Assembly (NCBI RefSeq): GCF_004349265.1
Contig: NZ_SMFL01000010.1
Span: 186,001 to 250,000 of the forward strand
DNA length: 64,000 nt
Direction of reading: 5' to 3'
Source of the DNA: Dyadobacter psychrotolerans
GTDB taxonomy: Bacteria; Bacteroidota; Bacteroidia; Cytophagales; Spirosomataceae
The notes under the pieces are model-generated. The model was not told where the DNA came from. It did no database searches and saw only the letters and a list, made by a program, of their open reading frames with translations. Positions 16,032-24,717 of this stretch are shown piece after piece (the first letter of the stretch is position 1; the number at the start of each line of letters is the position of its first letter). The translations under genes were made by a program, and so were the position numbers.

Positions 16032-19000
16032 CTAAGGCGAACGAATGATCTTACCCGACCGTTTATCAACAGTGTTATCCTTCAAAGATCGTATTTCAAT
16101 GGTATAAACATATAAAATCGCCGGTAACAGCAATGATCCGATACGGGTAGAAGTAACCAATTCACTGATAACTGCTTCGCTATTATAATATTGCCAGTTG
16201 AAAGCTCCAAGCTGCTGTCCGTTACCAAGCAATAGCCGAAAAGTCACCTCGACGTCCTCATTAACCCGGTCATGATTCAGTTCAAAAGAAAGCTCCCGGT
16301 CAAAAGGATTTGGATAAACCTTGAAATTAGTCAATTTAATCCCACTGGCTAAACTTACCTGAAATCCGAACGCAGATTCTGAAAAGTTAGTATATGTATC
16401 CCAGACTTTTATGCGAACGGTATAATTACCCGCAGGCAGGTCTTCAAACGGATACCGGATTGAGCCGGACTTATAGGTATCAACGTCAGCTGTATAATAG
16501 TCATTCAGCACAATAACCAGGGTATCATTTAATGTCATGACAATATCATGGCCAATTCCGGTTTTAGACACGTTAATGCCGCTGTCGTCACTTAGCTTTA
16601 CATAAAGGATGGGCGAACTGGTTACTACATCTCCGGTTTTAAAATCTGTATGATTAAGATAAGTACTTATTTTAGGAGAAGTTTTGTCTTCGGTTAAGGC
16701 TACGCTTCCTCCGACCAGTATGTCCAGCTGGCCGCCCGCATCCGTCAGACTGTCAGAGTGCACAGCGTAAATACTGATTCTGCCCATACCTGTCCTGTAA
16801 TCAATATCCTTAGGCATAATAAATTCAAAAGAAGCTACACCGTTACGAACAGTGACGTTACCATCAAATAACTTACTCTGGAACTCGGAATAACTTTCGG
16901 GATCTCCTTCGTTGCCCTGTGTTTTAAAAACAGATTGTTTATCGAAAACAGACACCCTGGCAGAACCGGAAAAATTTTCATCCCGGCTGCCATTTTCTTT
17001 ATCATAAACCTCAAATTGCAGTTTAACTTTTTGAAGCGCACGAAGTGTATCGGGCTTTTGAACAAATCTGACACTTTTCTTAGGTTTTGCCAGTCGCATG
17101 GACGGATCTCCGAGCAGAGCAAAGTTGCGGTTGAGCGCACCAACCAAACCCTTGTTTTTTGTCTCACGGAAAATATCCCCCAGCCTTGTTTTGACATCAG
17201 CCTGTGAAAGGGCTTCGTAAAAGGCTTTATTAAGTGTAAAATTGGTACTTGAATACACCGGCCGCGTTGTACTTACTGCACCTATCGCCCCGCCCTTGGG
17301 ACTTAACACCATAAGTTCCGCTCCTGAAACCAGACCCAAATCATCGTACCGTCCGAAATCACAGGTTGCGGTCAGGAGTAGCGGCAGGTTATCCAACCCG
17401 CGTGCTGAGAGCATATCGCCGATCGTAAGCACTTGTTCCTCTGCCCAGCCACTGGTGCCTCCATGCCCGGTATAGTTCAAAACCAGTGTTCCGTTTTTGA
17501 TGCTTTTTTTAATAGCAGCATTTACGGCAGGTACTTTCTGACCGCCGCTGGTTGTGGTTTGAGGAAAAGCGTCAAGGAATATCCGGGTTGGAAGAAAATC
17601 ATTATTAATGAGCTGTGCCAGCTGGTCGGCATGACGCTGATGCACGTTGCCGTCACCATCGTCTGCTACAAAACTGACTGTATTTCGCCAACTGTCTAAA
17701 CCTTTTGGTGAAGACCCGTACCGTATCAACTTGTCCACTACAATTTTAGCTTCCTGCACCGATTTCACCGGAAGTCTCCCAACGCCTATATCCATCGTAT
17801 GATCACCCGAAGCTGATTCCGGCCAATTGCCTTCGCCATCTTCCATGAAGCCATAATAATCATCAGAAGAATAGGTATAAACAGGATTTAACGACTCCCT
17901 GCTTTCGTAAACCGGCAACCAGCCTTCACGCTGTGCTTCCGTTTGGTTTTCAAGATTGTTTTTATAATCATAGGTTGCGTCTCCAAACAGCAACAGGTAC
18001 TTCAATTTTCCGGGCTGTTTTTTAAAGAGTTGTTTCGCAAAATCCCTGATCGCCGTCAGATCGGGTTTACCTGATGCGTACTCGTTGTATACCTGAGGCG
18101 TCGTTACGACCAAAACATCCAAACCATCATTTTCTCCACGAAAAGATGCCAGTCGTTTCGCCTGACTTTCCCAAGAAGCAGGTGTGATAATTAACAGATC
18201 CGGAACAGTACTGGCTGACAGATTTTGATTAGAAACCGATTCCCATCCGTCCGGGACAAAGGCTTGTGAAATAGTAAAACCCACATACTTTCTCAATTTC
18301 AAACCACCACCAACAGTTACGGATGAAGTACTATTAAAGTTTGTAGACGATGGATTATAAATGTCTGTAATATTCCAGAACAGCCAGTCGGCCCGAATAT
18401 TTTTTATTTGATAGGTAACTGTACCTTGTGTTTCGGGAAGAAAATGATAAACCTGCTGCTGATCATAAGCGCGAAGTTCTCTTTTAACCTGGATTCCTGC
18501 ATAATTCAAATAAGCCTGTGCTGAACCCTGCCCGCTTCGGTCATACTGAACTCCAACAGTGAATGCTGATGGAGGCTGAGCACCGGTTATTGTATTAAAA
18601 ATAACATCGGATCGCTGGCCTTTAATATCATACGTATTTGCGCCAACAGTCCCGATTGTGCTTTCTCCAACAGATTGCCCGTTCATCTGCCAGATAAAAC
18701 GGGTGCCTACCTGTGCTGCACCAACTGCCGAACCTACAAATCTGACAGGTGATGAAGGCAAAATACCTGGCATGTCCGCCTGCACCGTAAACGCAGTTGA
18801 TCCGGCAAGATATTCTCCCAGCCACTCCCGGCCAGAGCGCAGCATATTCACAGATTCTTTTTCGTGGTACCAGTAGTCGGTAAAGTCGGTTACAACTTTA
18901 CTGCCTGCATCAGGTACACTTACAGCATTTTTAATTCTTAATCCGTTGGCAGAACCAACCCTGAGAAAATAGTAATTTGAACCCGTATAAATATTTGTTT

Positions 19001-19418
19001 GATGACTCAGAACGGTGTTAACAGAGTCGTACAAAATGACATTCGGACCCTCCGCATAAAAAAATACAGCATCCTCCGAATCAAAACGTCCGTCATCACC
19101 GCCCTTTACCCAAATCGCATTTTCTTTCAGATCTGTATTGCGTACAACAGAATTTCCCTGCGGCAGCATGCCTCCCCCATTTCCGAATATCTGAATTTTT
19201 GCAGGATCAATATCTGAAACCCGCAGACCCATTGATTTTAACAGGTTAGCATCAATTTTATAGACTCCGGTTTTGGTTACTTCCAGCTTAAACCAATTTC
19301 CCGACGACAAAACAGATGACTGCTGACCAAAAGCGGACAGGCATACAGATAATCCAAAAAGGCAAAAAATGCTTCTGGAAAGTATCCCGTTAAAATCAAC
19401 ATGCTTCAACCAGTGCAT
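16032..19418 (-). CDS. porU: type IX secretion system sortase PorU
   Basis: PorU is a C25 cysteine peptidase at the cell surface that cleaves C-terminal sorting domains from T9SS cargo and joins them to A-LPS. The protein (1128 residues from the chosen ATG, just before a signal peptide ending SAFGQQ) has the PorU N-terminal motif WFKLEVTKTGVYKIDANLLKS. The catalytic dyad is intact: His652 in NYTGHGG and Cys686 in TATCDFG. Ig-like domains follow, and a T9SS-type C-terminal region begins KVYPNPFDRELSF. The ATG overlaps the end of the SprT-like gene by 23 bp; a longer in-frame start exists but lacks an export signal. porV lies downstream. Confidence 0.93.
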   Translation of the reverse strand: MHWLKHVDFNGILSRSIFCLFGLSVCLSAFGQQSSVLSSGNWFKLEVTKTGVYKIDANLLKSMGLRVSDIDPAKIQIFGNGGGMLPQGNSVVRNTDLKENAIWVKGGDDGRFDSEDAVFFYAEGPNVILYDSVNTVLSHQTNIYTGSNYYFLRVGSANGLRIKNAVSVPDAGSKVVTDFTDYWYHEKESVNMLRSGREWLGEYLAGSTAFTVQADMPGILPSSPVRFVGSAVGAAQVGTRFIWQMNGQSVGESTIGTVGANTYDIKGQRSDVIFNTITGAQPPSAFTVGVQYDRSGQGSAQAYLNYAGIQVKRELRAYDQQQVYHFLPETQGTVTYQIKNIRADWLFWNITDIYNPSSTNFNSTSSVTVGGGLKLRKYVGFTISQAFVPDGWESVSNQNLSASTVPDLLIITPASWESQAKRLASFRGENDGLDVLVVTTPQVYNEYASGKPDLTAIRDFAKQLFKKQPGKLKYLLLFGDATYDYKNNLENQTEAQREGWLPVYESRESLNPVYTYSSDDYYGFMEDGEGNWPESASGDHTMDIGVGRLPVKSVQEAKIVVDKLIRYGSSPKGLDSWRNTVSFVADDGDGNVHQRHADQLAQLINNDFLPTRIFLDAFPQTTTSGGQKVPAVNAAIKKSIKNGTLVLNYTGHGGTSGWAEEQVLTIGDMLSARGLDNLPLLLTATCDFGRYDDLGLVSGAELMVLSPKGGAIGAVSTTRPVYSSTNFTLNKAFYEALSQADVKTRLGDIFRETKNKGLVGALNRNFALLGDPSMRLAKPKKSVRFVQKPDTLRALQKVKLQFEVYDKENGSRDENFSGSARVSVFDKQSVFKTQGNEGDPESYSEFQSKLFDGNVTVRNGVASFEFIMPKDIDYRTGMGRISIYAVHSDSLTDAGGQLDILVGGSVALTEDKTSPKISTYLNHTDFKTGDVVTSSPILYVKLSDDSGINVSKTGIGHDIVMTLNDTLVIVLNDYYTADVDTYKSGSIRYPFEDLPAGNYTVRIKVWDTYTNFSESAFGFQVSLASGIKLTNFKVYPNPFDRELSFELNHDRVNEDVEVTFRLLLGNGQQLGAFNWQYYNSEAVISELVTSTRIGSLLLPAILYVYTIEIRSLKDNTVDKRSGKIIRSP

Positions 19419-20013
19419 GGGCAGGGATGGTATATCTACGTTGTGAAATTTTATCTGTACAAAGCACCCTTGTCCGGCGAACTGAACCTCTGACAAACAA
19501 CCTGTTCTGAAAAACGAAATCAGCTCCTTCATGCAGATGTATCAGAGCAGTTTTATTTAACAGAATGGAAGGATCATCGTACTTTTTTAATGCATTGTAA
19601 AGTATCTGATCTGCACCGGTGGAGGCTTTTGGACTAACCGCATAGGCCAGCAGCGGCTTTAAGATGTCAGCGGGAAACACATTTTCATTCATAACCGGCT
19701 GTAAAAGAACACTAAACTCTCTTTTCCATTCTACGCCGTGAGGTGCCGGTTTTTTACGAAACGGACGTTTATAATTTTGATAAACAACATAATGTGCAAC
19801 TTCATGAAGATACGTAATCAGGAAATTGTAGGGATTAAGATTGATATTGACCGTTATGCGGGGAGTAAATCCTGGCCTGATGGTAAAATCACCCAGACGG
19901 GTACGACGCGGACGCGAGAGAAAAAAATCAAAATTATAGTTTTGAAACAGATGTTCACAATAAGCAAGCGCTTCATGCGGCACATAAGGCTCTAAGGATA
20001 CTTTCTTTACCAT
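19396..20013 (-). CDS. SprT-like zinc metalloprotease-fold protein
   Basis: The 205-residue protein has the SprT-like helix with the zinc-binding HEVAH motif at 70-74 (FLITYLHEVAHYVVYQ), preceded by strands that fit the family (RLGDFTIRPGF, RITVNINLNPY). A second conserved block, PHGVEWKREF, carries the further histidine typical of SprT. The C-terminal 40 residues hold few Cys residues, so a full zinc ribbon is not evident. SprT/Spartan-fold proteins are linked to DNA-protein crosslink processing in eukaryotes; the bacterial role is poorly known. It overlaps the porU start, implying translational coupling with the secretion gene. It is cytoplasmic as far as the sequence shows. Confidence 0.85.
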   Translation of the reverse strand: MVKKVSLEPYVPHEALAYCEHLFQNYNFDFFLSRPRRTRLGDFTIRPGFTPRITVNINLNPYNFLITYLHEVAHYVVYQNYKRPFRKKPAPHGVEWKREFSVLLQPVMNENVFPADILKPLLAYAVSPKASTGADQILYNALKKYDDPSILLNKTALIHLHEGADFVFQNRLFVRGSVRRTRVLCTDKISQRRYTIPAHALVEAC

Positions 20014-20022
20014 TCCTTAAAT

Positions 20023-20057
20023 AAAAAAAGAAAAGCCCTATTTTCATAGGGCTTTTC
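20023..20057 (-). terminator. intrinsic terminator of the small lipoprotein gene
   Basis: An 11-bp perfect stem (GAAAAGCCCTA/TAGGGCTTTTC) with a 6-nt loop is followed on the minus strand by seven T residues. It lies between the small lipoprotein gene and the SprT-like gene and should end transcription from upstream. Confidence 0.9.
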
Positions 20058-20083
20058 AAAACTTTTACAAGTCTTCTGTGAAA

Positions 20084-20260
20084 TTACTTCACTGAATCAG
20101 CAGCAGCTGAATCAACAGTAACAGTATCAACAGCGATTGTATCAACTGGAGTTTCAACAGTTACAGCAGTAGAATCAGCAGATTCTTCAGCTGGCTTGCT
20201 AGTACAAGAAGCGAATGCTACCATCCCGGCAACGAACGCAAGAGCGAATATTTTTTTCAT
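20084..20260 (-). CDS. small acidic lipoprotein
   Basis: A 58-residue product starting MKKIFALAFVAGM with a lipobox (VAFASC). The mature part is almost entirely Ala, Ser, Thr, Val, Asp and Glu, with repeated VDT/VDS units (VETPVDTIAVDTVTVDSAAADS). It has no charged-basic residues after the first few and looks like a flexible acidic tether on a membrane anchor. The frame extends upstream to 20458, but the ATG used is the one that gives a signal peptide, and the longer form would overlap the GGGP synthase. A strong terminator follows directly. No function is recognisable; similar short acidic lipoproteins are common in Cytophagales. Confidence 0.8.
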   Translation of the reverse strand: MKKIFALAFVAGMVAFASCTSKPAEESADSTAVTVETPVDTIAVDTVTVDSAAADSVK

Positions 20261-20411
20261 TTCTTGGGTGTAATTAAGGTTCGATGCAAAGGTAACAGGA
20301 ATGGTTTGAATAATCCCAACATTTTGGATTGTATTTTTCCAAGAACTTAAAATTTCCTTAGAAATTACCTCAATCCCTTTATTTTGTACAATATATTCCT
20401 CTATTTTTCTT

Positions 20412-21185
20412 CTAAACCTTTTGCAATTCGCTGTTAAAAGCGCTGACGCTCGCAGCAACTTCGGGAAGCAAGGCCTGATTTTGCTCTATCCCATTTCCGA
20501 CAACCACCACATCTGCGCCGGCCGCTAGTGCTGCGTATGCTTTTTCATAGGAATCAATTCCGCCGCCTACAATGATAGGTGTATCTACAGCCTTACTTAC
20601 TGCCGAAATAATTTCCTGCGGCACGGGATATAATGCTCCGCTACCTGCATCCAGAAACATATTCCTTAGCCCAAGCATCTCGCCCGCAAGTGCCGTACAT
20701 GCAGCGATACCAGGTTTGTCTCTTGGCATTGGTGTGGTGTTACTGATGTAGGATACCGTTGTAAGTTTCCCGCTTTCAATCAGCATGTAACCCGTAGGCA
20801 AAATTTCAATTCCGCTTTTTCGAAGCAATGGCGCAGCAATAACCTGTTGACCAATTAAAAAATCAGGATTTCTGCCAGAAATAAGGGACAGAAAAAGTAT
20901 GGCATCTGCGGAGGGATCAATATGAAGACTGCTTCCAGGAAAAAGGATAGCAGGGATTTTCGTATGCTGATGAATGGATGCAATAAGCTGATCAATCGCG
21001 TAATGGGTTATCAGACTTCCACCCACAAAAAAAAAGTCAACACCATTCCGTTCTGCGTATTCCAGAAATTCGGGAAAGGTGTCAAAGTCTACTTTATCAG
21101 GATCTAAGAGAACAGCAAACGATTTCCTTTTTTCACTTTTTCTGGCTAAAAGAAGGTCTGCAATTTTATGATTCGCTGTTTTCAT
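20412..21185 (-). CDS. geranylgeranylglyceryl/heptaprenylglyceryl phosphate synthase
   Basis: This (beta/alpha)8 prenyltransferase joins a polyprenyl diphosphate to glycerol-1-phosphate in an ether bond. The 257-residue protein has the family signatures: FAVLLDPDKVD at the first strand, FFFVGGSLIT, FPGSSLHID, PTGYMLIESGK, FLDAGSGALYPVP and the phosphate-binding PIIVGGGIDSYEKAYAALAAGADVVVVGNGIE. It is the PcrB/GGGPS type known from archaea, Bacillus and many Bacteroidota (group II). What ether lipid or downstream product Bacteroidota make with it is unsettled. Its ATG overlaps the stop of the upstream membrane-protein gene (ATGA), so it belongs to the minus-strand operon that also carries two holin-fold proteins. 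Confidence 0.92.
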   Translation of the reverse strand: MKTANHKIADLLLARKSEKRKSFAVLLDPDKVDFDTFPEFLEYAERNGVDFFFVGGSLITHYAIDQLIASIHQHTKIPAILFPGSSLHIDPSADAILFLSLISGRNPDFLIGQQVIAAPLLRKSGIEILPTGYMLIESGKLTTVSYISNTTPMPRDKPGIAACTALAGEMLGLRNMFLDAGSGALYPVPQEIISAVSKAVDTPIIVGGGIDSYEKAYAALAAGADVVVVGNGIEQNQALLPEVAASVSAFNSELQKV

Positions 21186-21601
21186 TCGGTTTTACGGTCA
21201 TCTGCAATATATTTCTCAAGCTTCTGTCGCGCCCATCCTATTGCTAACGTCCAGGCCAAGCTTTGAACGGCACTTTTTACCGTATTCTCACTGCTTTTTT
21301 TCACCTTCACTTCCTTTGCAACCGGCTGAGGACGTTCAGTATTTTTTCCTTTTATTTCCTTTTCTTTCTTTTTTGTATCGGGTAGTAATGCATTAAGCAC
21401 CAAAAAAGTAGTCGTAACAACACCTCCGATGATTAATGCCTGTTTGCCATATTGTTTTGCATCACTTTTAAGATCGCCCCACTGGTCTTCCAGCTTATCG
21501 CGATAAAGATTTGCCTCATATATCAGAGACTCCTTTTCTTCGTCTGTGTTGGAAGAAAAAGGTTTTGACAGTTTTACGGAAGAATCCAATGATTGACTCA
21601 T
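21182..21601 (-). CDS. small single-span membrane protein, unknown function
   Basis: The product (139 residues from the chosen ATG, MSQSLDSS) has a charged N-terminal half with DKLEDQWGDLKSDAKQYGKQALI, then one hydrophobic helix (IIGGVVTTTFLVLNALL), a Lys-rich linker (KKKEKEIKGK) and a short helical end. The upstream gene for the holin-superfamily III protein and this one together resemble the small membrane-protein clusters found in many Bacteroidota, where partners such as these follow each other. The ATGA overlap with the GGGP synthase shows translational coupling. No family name is recognised and no catalytic motif is visible. Confidence 0.78.
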   Translation of the reverse strand: MSQSLDSSVKLSKPFSSNTDEEKESLIYEANLYRDKLEDQWGDLKSDAKQYGKQALIIGGVVTTTFLVLNALLPDTKKKEKEIKGKNTERPQPVAKEVKVKKSSENTVKSAVQSLAWTLAIGWARQKLEKYIADDRKTE

Positions 21602-21692
21602 TTCAAACCTGTTTATGTGTGTCAGGAACCGTAATGATTCCAAAAATAACAATTTTAAACGAAATCTATTTCCTAAATACGATCTAAAGGTA

Positions 21693-22031
21693 TCAGTCTT
21701 CCTTTACCTGAACAAAACGAACGATAAATTTTCGCACAAAACGAATAAGTCTTTCGCGGAAAACAATACACAAAACCAGTTTGAGAACAAACACGCCAAG
21801 CAGGATCAAAAATCCGAGGTAATCGCTGTGAAGCCATTTATTTAAAAAGGTCCCTAACAAAATTACGATCAGAATAAGTATCGTAAGACCTATGCAAAGC
21901 AATGCAGCGGCATAAATTGCCATAATAACTGCACGCTCAATTTTATCTCTTATTTCGATTTTAAATAAATCGATCCGGGTTTCGAAATACTTGAAGAGTG
22001 TATCTTTGATTTCCTCGAGTTGACTTATCAT
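21693..22031 (-). CDS. holin-superfamily III-like membrane protein (Holin-X type)
   Basis: This 112-residue protein has an amphipathic N-terminal helix (QLEEIKDTLFKYFETRIDLFKIEIRDK) and two long hydrophobic segments (about 36-62 and 70-90), with a basic C-terminal tail (RERLIRFVRKFIVRFV). That layout fits the Phage_holin_3_6 family. In Bacteroidota these are chromosomal membrane proteins of unknown role, not evidence of a phage. The gene lies 61 bp behind the other holin-like gene in the same minus-strand run. Confidence 0.78.
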   Translation of the reverse strand: MISQLEEIKDTLFKYFETRIDLFKIEIRDKIERAVIMAIYAAALLCIGLTILILIVILLGTFLNKWLHSDYLGFLILLGVFVLKLVLCIVFRERLIRFVRKFIVRFVQVKED

Positions 22032-22092
22032 AAGGCAGTAGTTTTCAAATCATGTGTAAAATAAACGCTCTGACTGAGTTCGCTTTTGTACA

Positions 22093-22434
22093 CTAATCTA
22101 AAAACATACCAAGAATGGCCGAAACGACCGAAACAACAAATCCAAATAATAACGCGGCAATAAATCCATCTACTCTGAAGCCCGAAACAAGGTAGGCAGC
22201 GAGGTAGATTATCAATACATTAATCACAAAATAGAAAAGCCCGAGTGTCAGGATTGTTATCGGCAATGCCAATATCTGCAGAACGGGTTTTAAAAATGTA
22301 TTTAAAATACCTAAAACAATGGCAACAACCACGGCTGTGGTGAAATTGGCAACCACTACTCCGGGTATTAAATGGGCTGCAACAAGAACAGCTAATGTGC
22401 TGACAATTAGACGTATGATTAAATTCATATTCAA
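22093..22434 (-). CDS. phage holin family protein (4-TMS, superfamily IV type)
   Basis: A 113-residue, almost wholly hydrophobic protein with four predicted helices. The conserved core AIVLGILNTFLKPVLQILALPITILTLGLF, split here as GILNTFLKPVLQ and LPITILTLGLF, is diagnostic of the Phage_holin_4_2 family (also annotated as YvlD-like). Such proteins are widespread and chromosomal; a link to envelope stress has been suggested in some phyla. It starts 7 bp after hisIE and so can be read through from the his genes. No phage genes are near. Confidence 0.87.
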   Translation of the reverse strand: MNMNLIIRLIVSTLAVLVAAHLIPGVVVANFTTAVVVAIVLGILNTFLKPVLQILALPITILTLGLFYFVINVLIIYLAAYLVSGFRVDGFIAALLFGFVVSVVSAILGMFLD

Positions 22435-22441
22435 TTTGGTT

Positions 22442-23083
22442 TTAAGAGTGTCGGCTACGAAGTACGCTAATTACCTCATCTAAGTCAATGTTTTTTTGCT
22501 CCAAAAGCACAAGAAGATGGAATAACAGGTCAGAAACTTCTCCTTTGAAGAGATCTGCATCGTCATCTTTTGCTTCGATAACGACTTCAACCGCCTCTTC
22601 GCCAACCTTTTGAGCAATTTTATTTATACCTCTTTTGAATAAACTACTTGTATACGACTCATCAGAAGGGTTTATTTTTCTCTCTCTGATTACCTGCTTT
22701 TGCAAATAGTTCAGAAATGCCGCTTCCCCGATTCGTGTATCCTGACTATTTTTTTCCCCAAAACAAGTATCGGCTCCGGTATGACAGGTTGGCCCTGCCG
22801 GCGTTGCTTTTATAAGAATCGTATCGCCGTCACAGTCAACAAGAATTTCCTTTACAAAAAGAAAGTTGTTCGATGTTTCTCCCTTTGTCCAGAGACGTTG
22901 TTTGCTGCGACTGAAAAACGTCACCGTACCTTCATCCTGGGTTTTTTCAAGTGCTTCTTCATTCATATATCCTACCATAAGCACTTTGCCCGTAGCGGCA
23001 TCCTGAATAACAGCCGGCAATAGACCGTCCGCTGATTTAGAAAAATCAAGGTCTGAAACTGTATTAGTCATTAAATCACTCAT
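22442..23083 (-). CDS. hisI: bifunctional phosphoribosyl-AMP cyclohydrolase/phosphoribosyl-ATP diphosphatase
   Basis: This HisIE fusion does steps 2 and 3 of histidine synthesis. The N-terminal cyclohydrolase half shows MVGYMNEEALEKT, FFSRSKQRLWTKGETSNN, the metal-binding DCDGDT, and GPTCHTGADTCFG with its zinc cysteines. The C-terminal HisE half (from about residue 125) shows SYTSSLFKRGINKIAQKVGEEAVEVVIEAK and the DLFKGEVSDLLFHLLVLL helix of the MazG-like fold. Length (213) is normal for the fusion. It is the fourth gene in the hisH-hisA-hisF-hisIE order. Confidence 0.96.
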   Translation of the reverse strand: MSDLMTNTVSDLDFSKSADGLLPAVIQDAATGKVLMVGYMNEEALEKTQDEGTVTFFSRSKQRLWTKGETSNNFLFVKEILVDCDGDTILIKATPAGPTCHTGADTCFGEKNSQDTRIGEAAFLNYLQKQVIRERKINPSDESYTSSLFKRGINKIAQKVGEEAVEVVIEAKDDDADLFKGEVSDLLFHLLVLLEQKNIDLDEVISVLRSRHS

Positions 23084-23119
23084 TTATAAATATTGTGAAT
23101 TTCTTGTAAACTCGGACTA

Positions 23120-23893
23120 TTAAATTGTCATTCTCATGGCAAGATCCTTACCTGCCAGGTACTCTTTCAGGTCAGGAATATCAATTTCCCGAAAGTGGAA
23201 AATACTTGCCGCCAATCCCGCATCGGCCTTCCCTGTTGTGAAAACATCGTAAAAGTGCTCCATATTACCTGCTCCTCCGGAAGCAATTACCGGTATATTG
23301 GCATTTCCGGAAACAGTTGCAGTCAGTTCAAGCGCAAAGCCGTTTTTAGTGCCATCGGTATCCATTGATGTAAGTAAAATTTCTCCCGCTCCCCGGTCTT
23401 CAACTTCCTTTGCCCAGGGAATAGTCCGCAAATCCGTAGGTTTACGTCCGCCATGGGTGTGTACGATATGCTCTCTTCCGTTTTCAGTTTCAATGTATCT
23501 GGTATCAATGGCAACAACAATGCACTGACTCCCAAATTCGAGCGATAACTCATTGATCAGATCAGGATTGCGAACCGCCGACGAATTAATTGAAACCTTG
23601 TCGGCACCTGCATGCAGCAAAGCCGAAACATCCGCGATGGAAGAAATTCCTCCGCCGACTGTAAAAGGAATATTGATGGTGTGCGCTACTCTTCTAACCA
23701 GATCTATAAAAGTAGAACGGCCTTCAACGGTAGCCGTAATGTCAAGGTAAACCAACTCATCCGCGCCCTGGGCCGCATACATCGCGCCCAGCTCCACAGC
23801 GTCTCCGGCATCCCGCAGGTTTACGAAATTAACCCCTTTTACAGTTCTGCCCTCTTTAACATCGAGGCAGGGAATAATGCGTTTTGTAAGCAT
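23120..23893 (-). CDS. hisF: imidazole glycerol phosphate synthase subunit HisF
   Basis: The cyclase subunit of IGP synthase uses ammonia from HisH to form imidazole glycerol phosphate and AICAR from PRFAR. The 257-residue (beta/alpha)8 barrel begins MLTKRIIPCLDVKEGRTVKGVNF, with catalytic Asp11 in CLDV. The second catalytic Asp is in the TSMDTDGTKNG motif, and the phosphate sites FTVGGGI and IASGGAG are present. It lies between hisA and hisIE with 35-36 bp gaps, and is made alongside its glutaminase partner HisH from the same transcript. Confidence 0.97.
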   Translation of the reverse strand: MLTKRIIPCLDVKEGRTVKGVNFVNLRDAGDAVELGAMYAAQGADELVYLDITATVEGRSTFIDLVRRVAHTINIPFTVGGGISSIADVSALLHAGADKVSINSSAVRNPDLINELSLEFGSQCIVVAIDTRYIETENGREHIVHTHGGRKPTDLRTIPWAKEVEDRGAGEILLTSMDTDGTKNGFALELTATVSGNANIPVIASGGAGNMEHFYDVFTTGKADAGLAASIFHFREIDIPDLKEYLAGKDLAMRMTI

Positions 23894-23928
23894 TTTATTA
23901 ATTTAACAATAAACAGGTTACTATGGTA

Positions 23929-24651
23929 CTAAATCATAAACCTTTGTAATTCCGGCAGGCTAATACGGTTTTCGTAAATGGCTTTGCCAATAATCACGCC
24001 ATAAATATTCATTTCGGCCAGTTTTTCAACATCACCGATATTACTTACGCCTCCGCTGGCTATTATTTTCAGATCCGGACATTTATCGTGTAAATTTTTG
24101 TAAAGATCAAAAGAAGGCCCCTGCAGCAAACCGTCTTTGGCCACATCAGTACTAATCGCATACTTTATACCTAAATCAACATAGTTTTCCACGAAGTCAT
24201 AAACCCAAAGTTCCGTTCCTTCTTCCCAACCGCTAACCGCTACTTTTTCATTTTTCGCATCAGCACCGAGAATTATTTTATCACCTCCGTAAACGGATAG
24301 CCATTCCTTAAATAAATCCGGCTGTTTGACGGCAACACTTCCGCCGGTCACCTGTTTTGCGCCACTTTCAAAAACAATCCTGATATCTTCTTCTGACTGA
24401 ACACCGCCTCCAAAGTCAATATGAAGTGAAGTTCTGGAAGAAATCTTTTCGAGAACTTTCCAATTGATCACCTTTTTTGCCTTCGCGCCATCCAGGTCAA
24501 CCAAATGCAAACGTTTCAGTCCGGCATCTTCAAACTCCATCGCCACTTCCAGCGGATTTTCATTGTATATCGTCTTTTTTCCATAATCGCCCTGCGTTAA
24601 TCTTACGCATTTTCCGTCGATCATGTCTATGGCCGGGATAATTTCAATCAT
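23929..24651 (-). CDS. hisA: ProFAR isomerase (HisA)
   Basis: HisA isomerises ProFAR to PRFAR by an Amadori rearrangement. The 240-residue barrel has the catalytic Asp8 in IIPAIDMIDGKCVRLTQGDY, the strand LHLVDLDGAK, phosphate-binding DFGGGVQS, the second catalytic Asp in AISTDVAKDG, and IASGGVSN. The N-terminus aligns well with the family, so the ATG is secure. A 66-bp gap separates it from hisH and contains a short AGCCT-GAA-AGGCT hairpin without a T-run. Confidence 0.97.
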   Translation of the reverse strand: MIEIIPAIDMIDGKCVRLTQGDYGKKTIYNENPLEVAMEFEDAGLKRLHLVDLDGAKAKKVINWKVLEKISSRTSLHIDFGGGVQSEEDIRIVFESGAKQVTGGSVAVKQPDLFKEWLSVYGGDKIILGADAKNEKVAVSGWEEGTELWVYDFVENYVDLGIKYAISTDVAKDGLLQGPSFDLYKNLHDKCPDLKIIASGGVSNIGDVEKLAEMNIYGVIIGKAIYENRISLPELQRFMI

Positions 24652-24717
24652 ATTATTTAGTTTCCCGGGCCGCTGGCCTGGGTTAAGATATTTAAAGCCT
24701 TTCAGGCTATTGATATT

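Noticed and set aside
21693..22434. Prophage remnant suggested by two holin-type genes
   Set aside because: Both are common chromosomal families in Bacteroidota, and no other phage gene, integrase or attachment site lies nearby.
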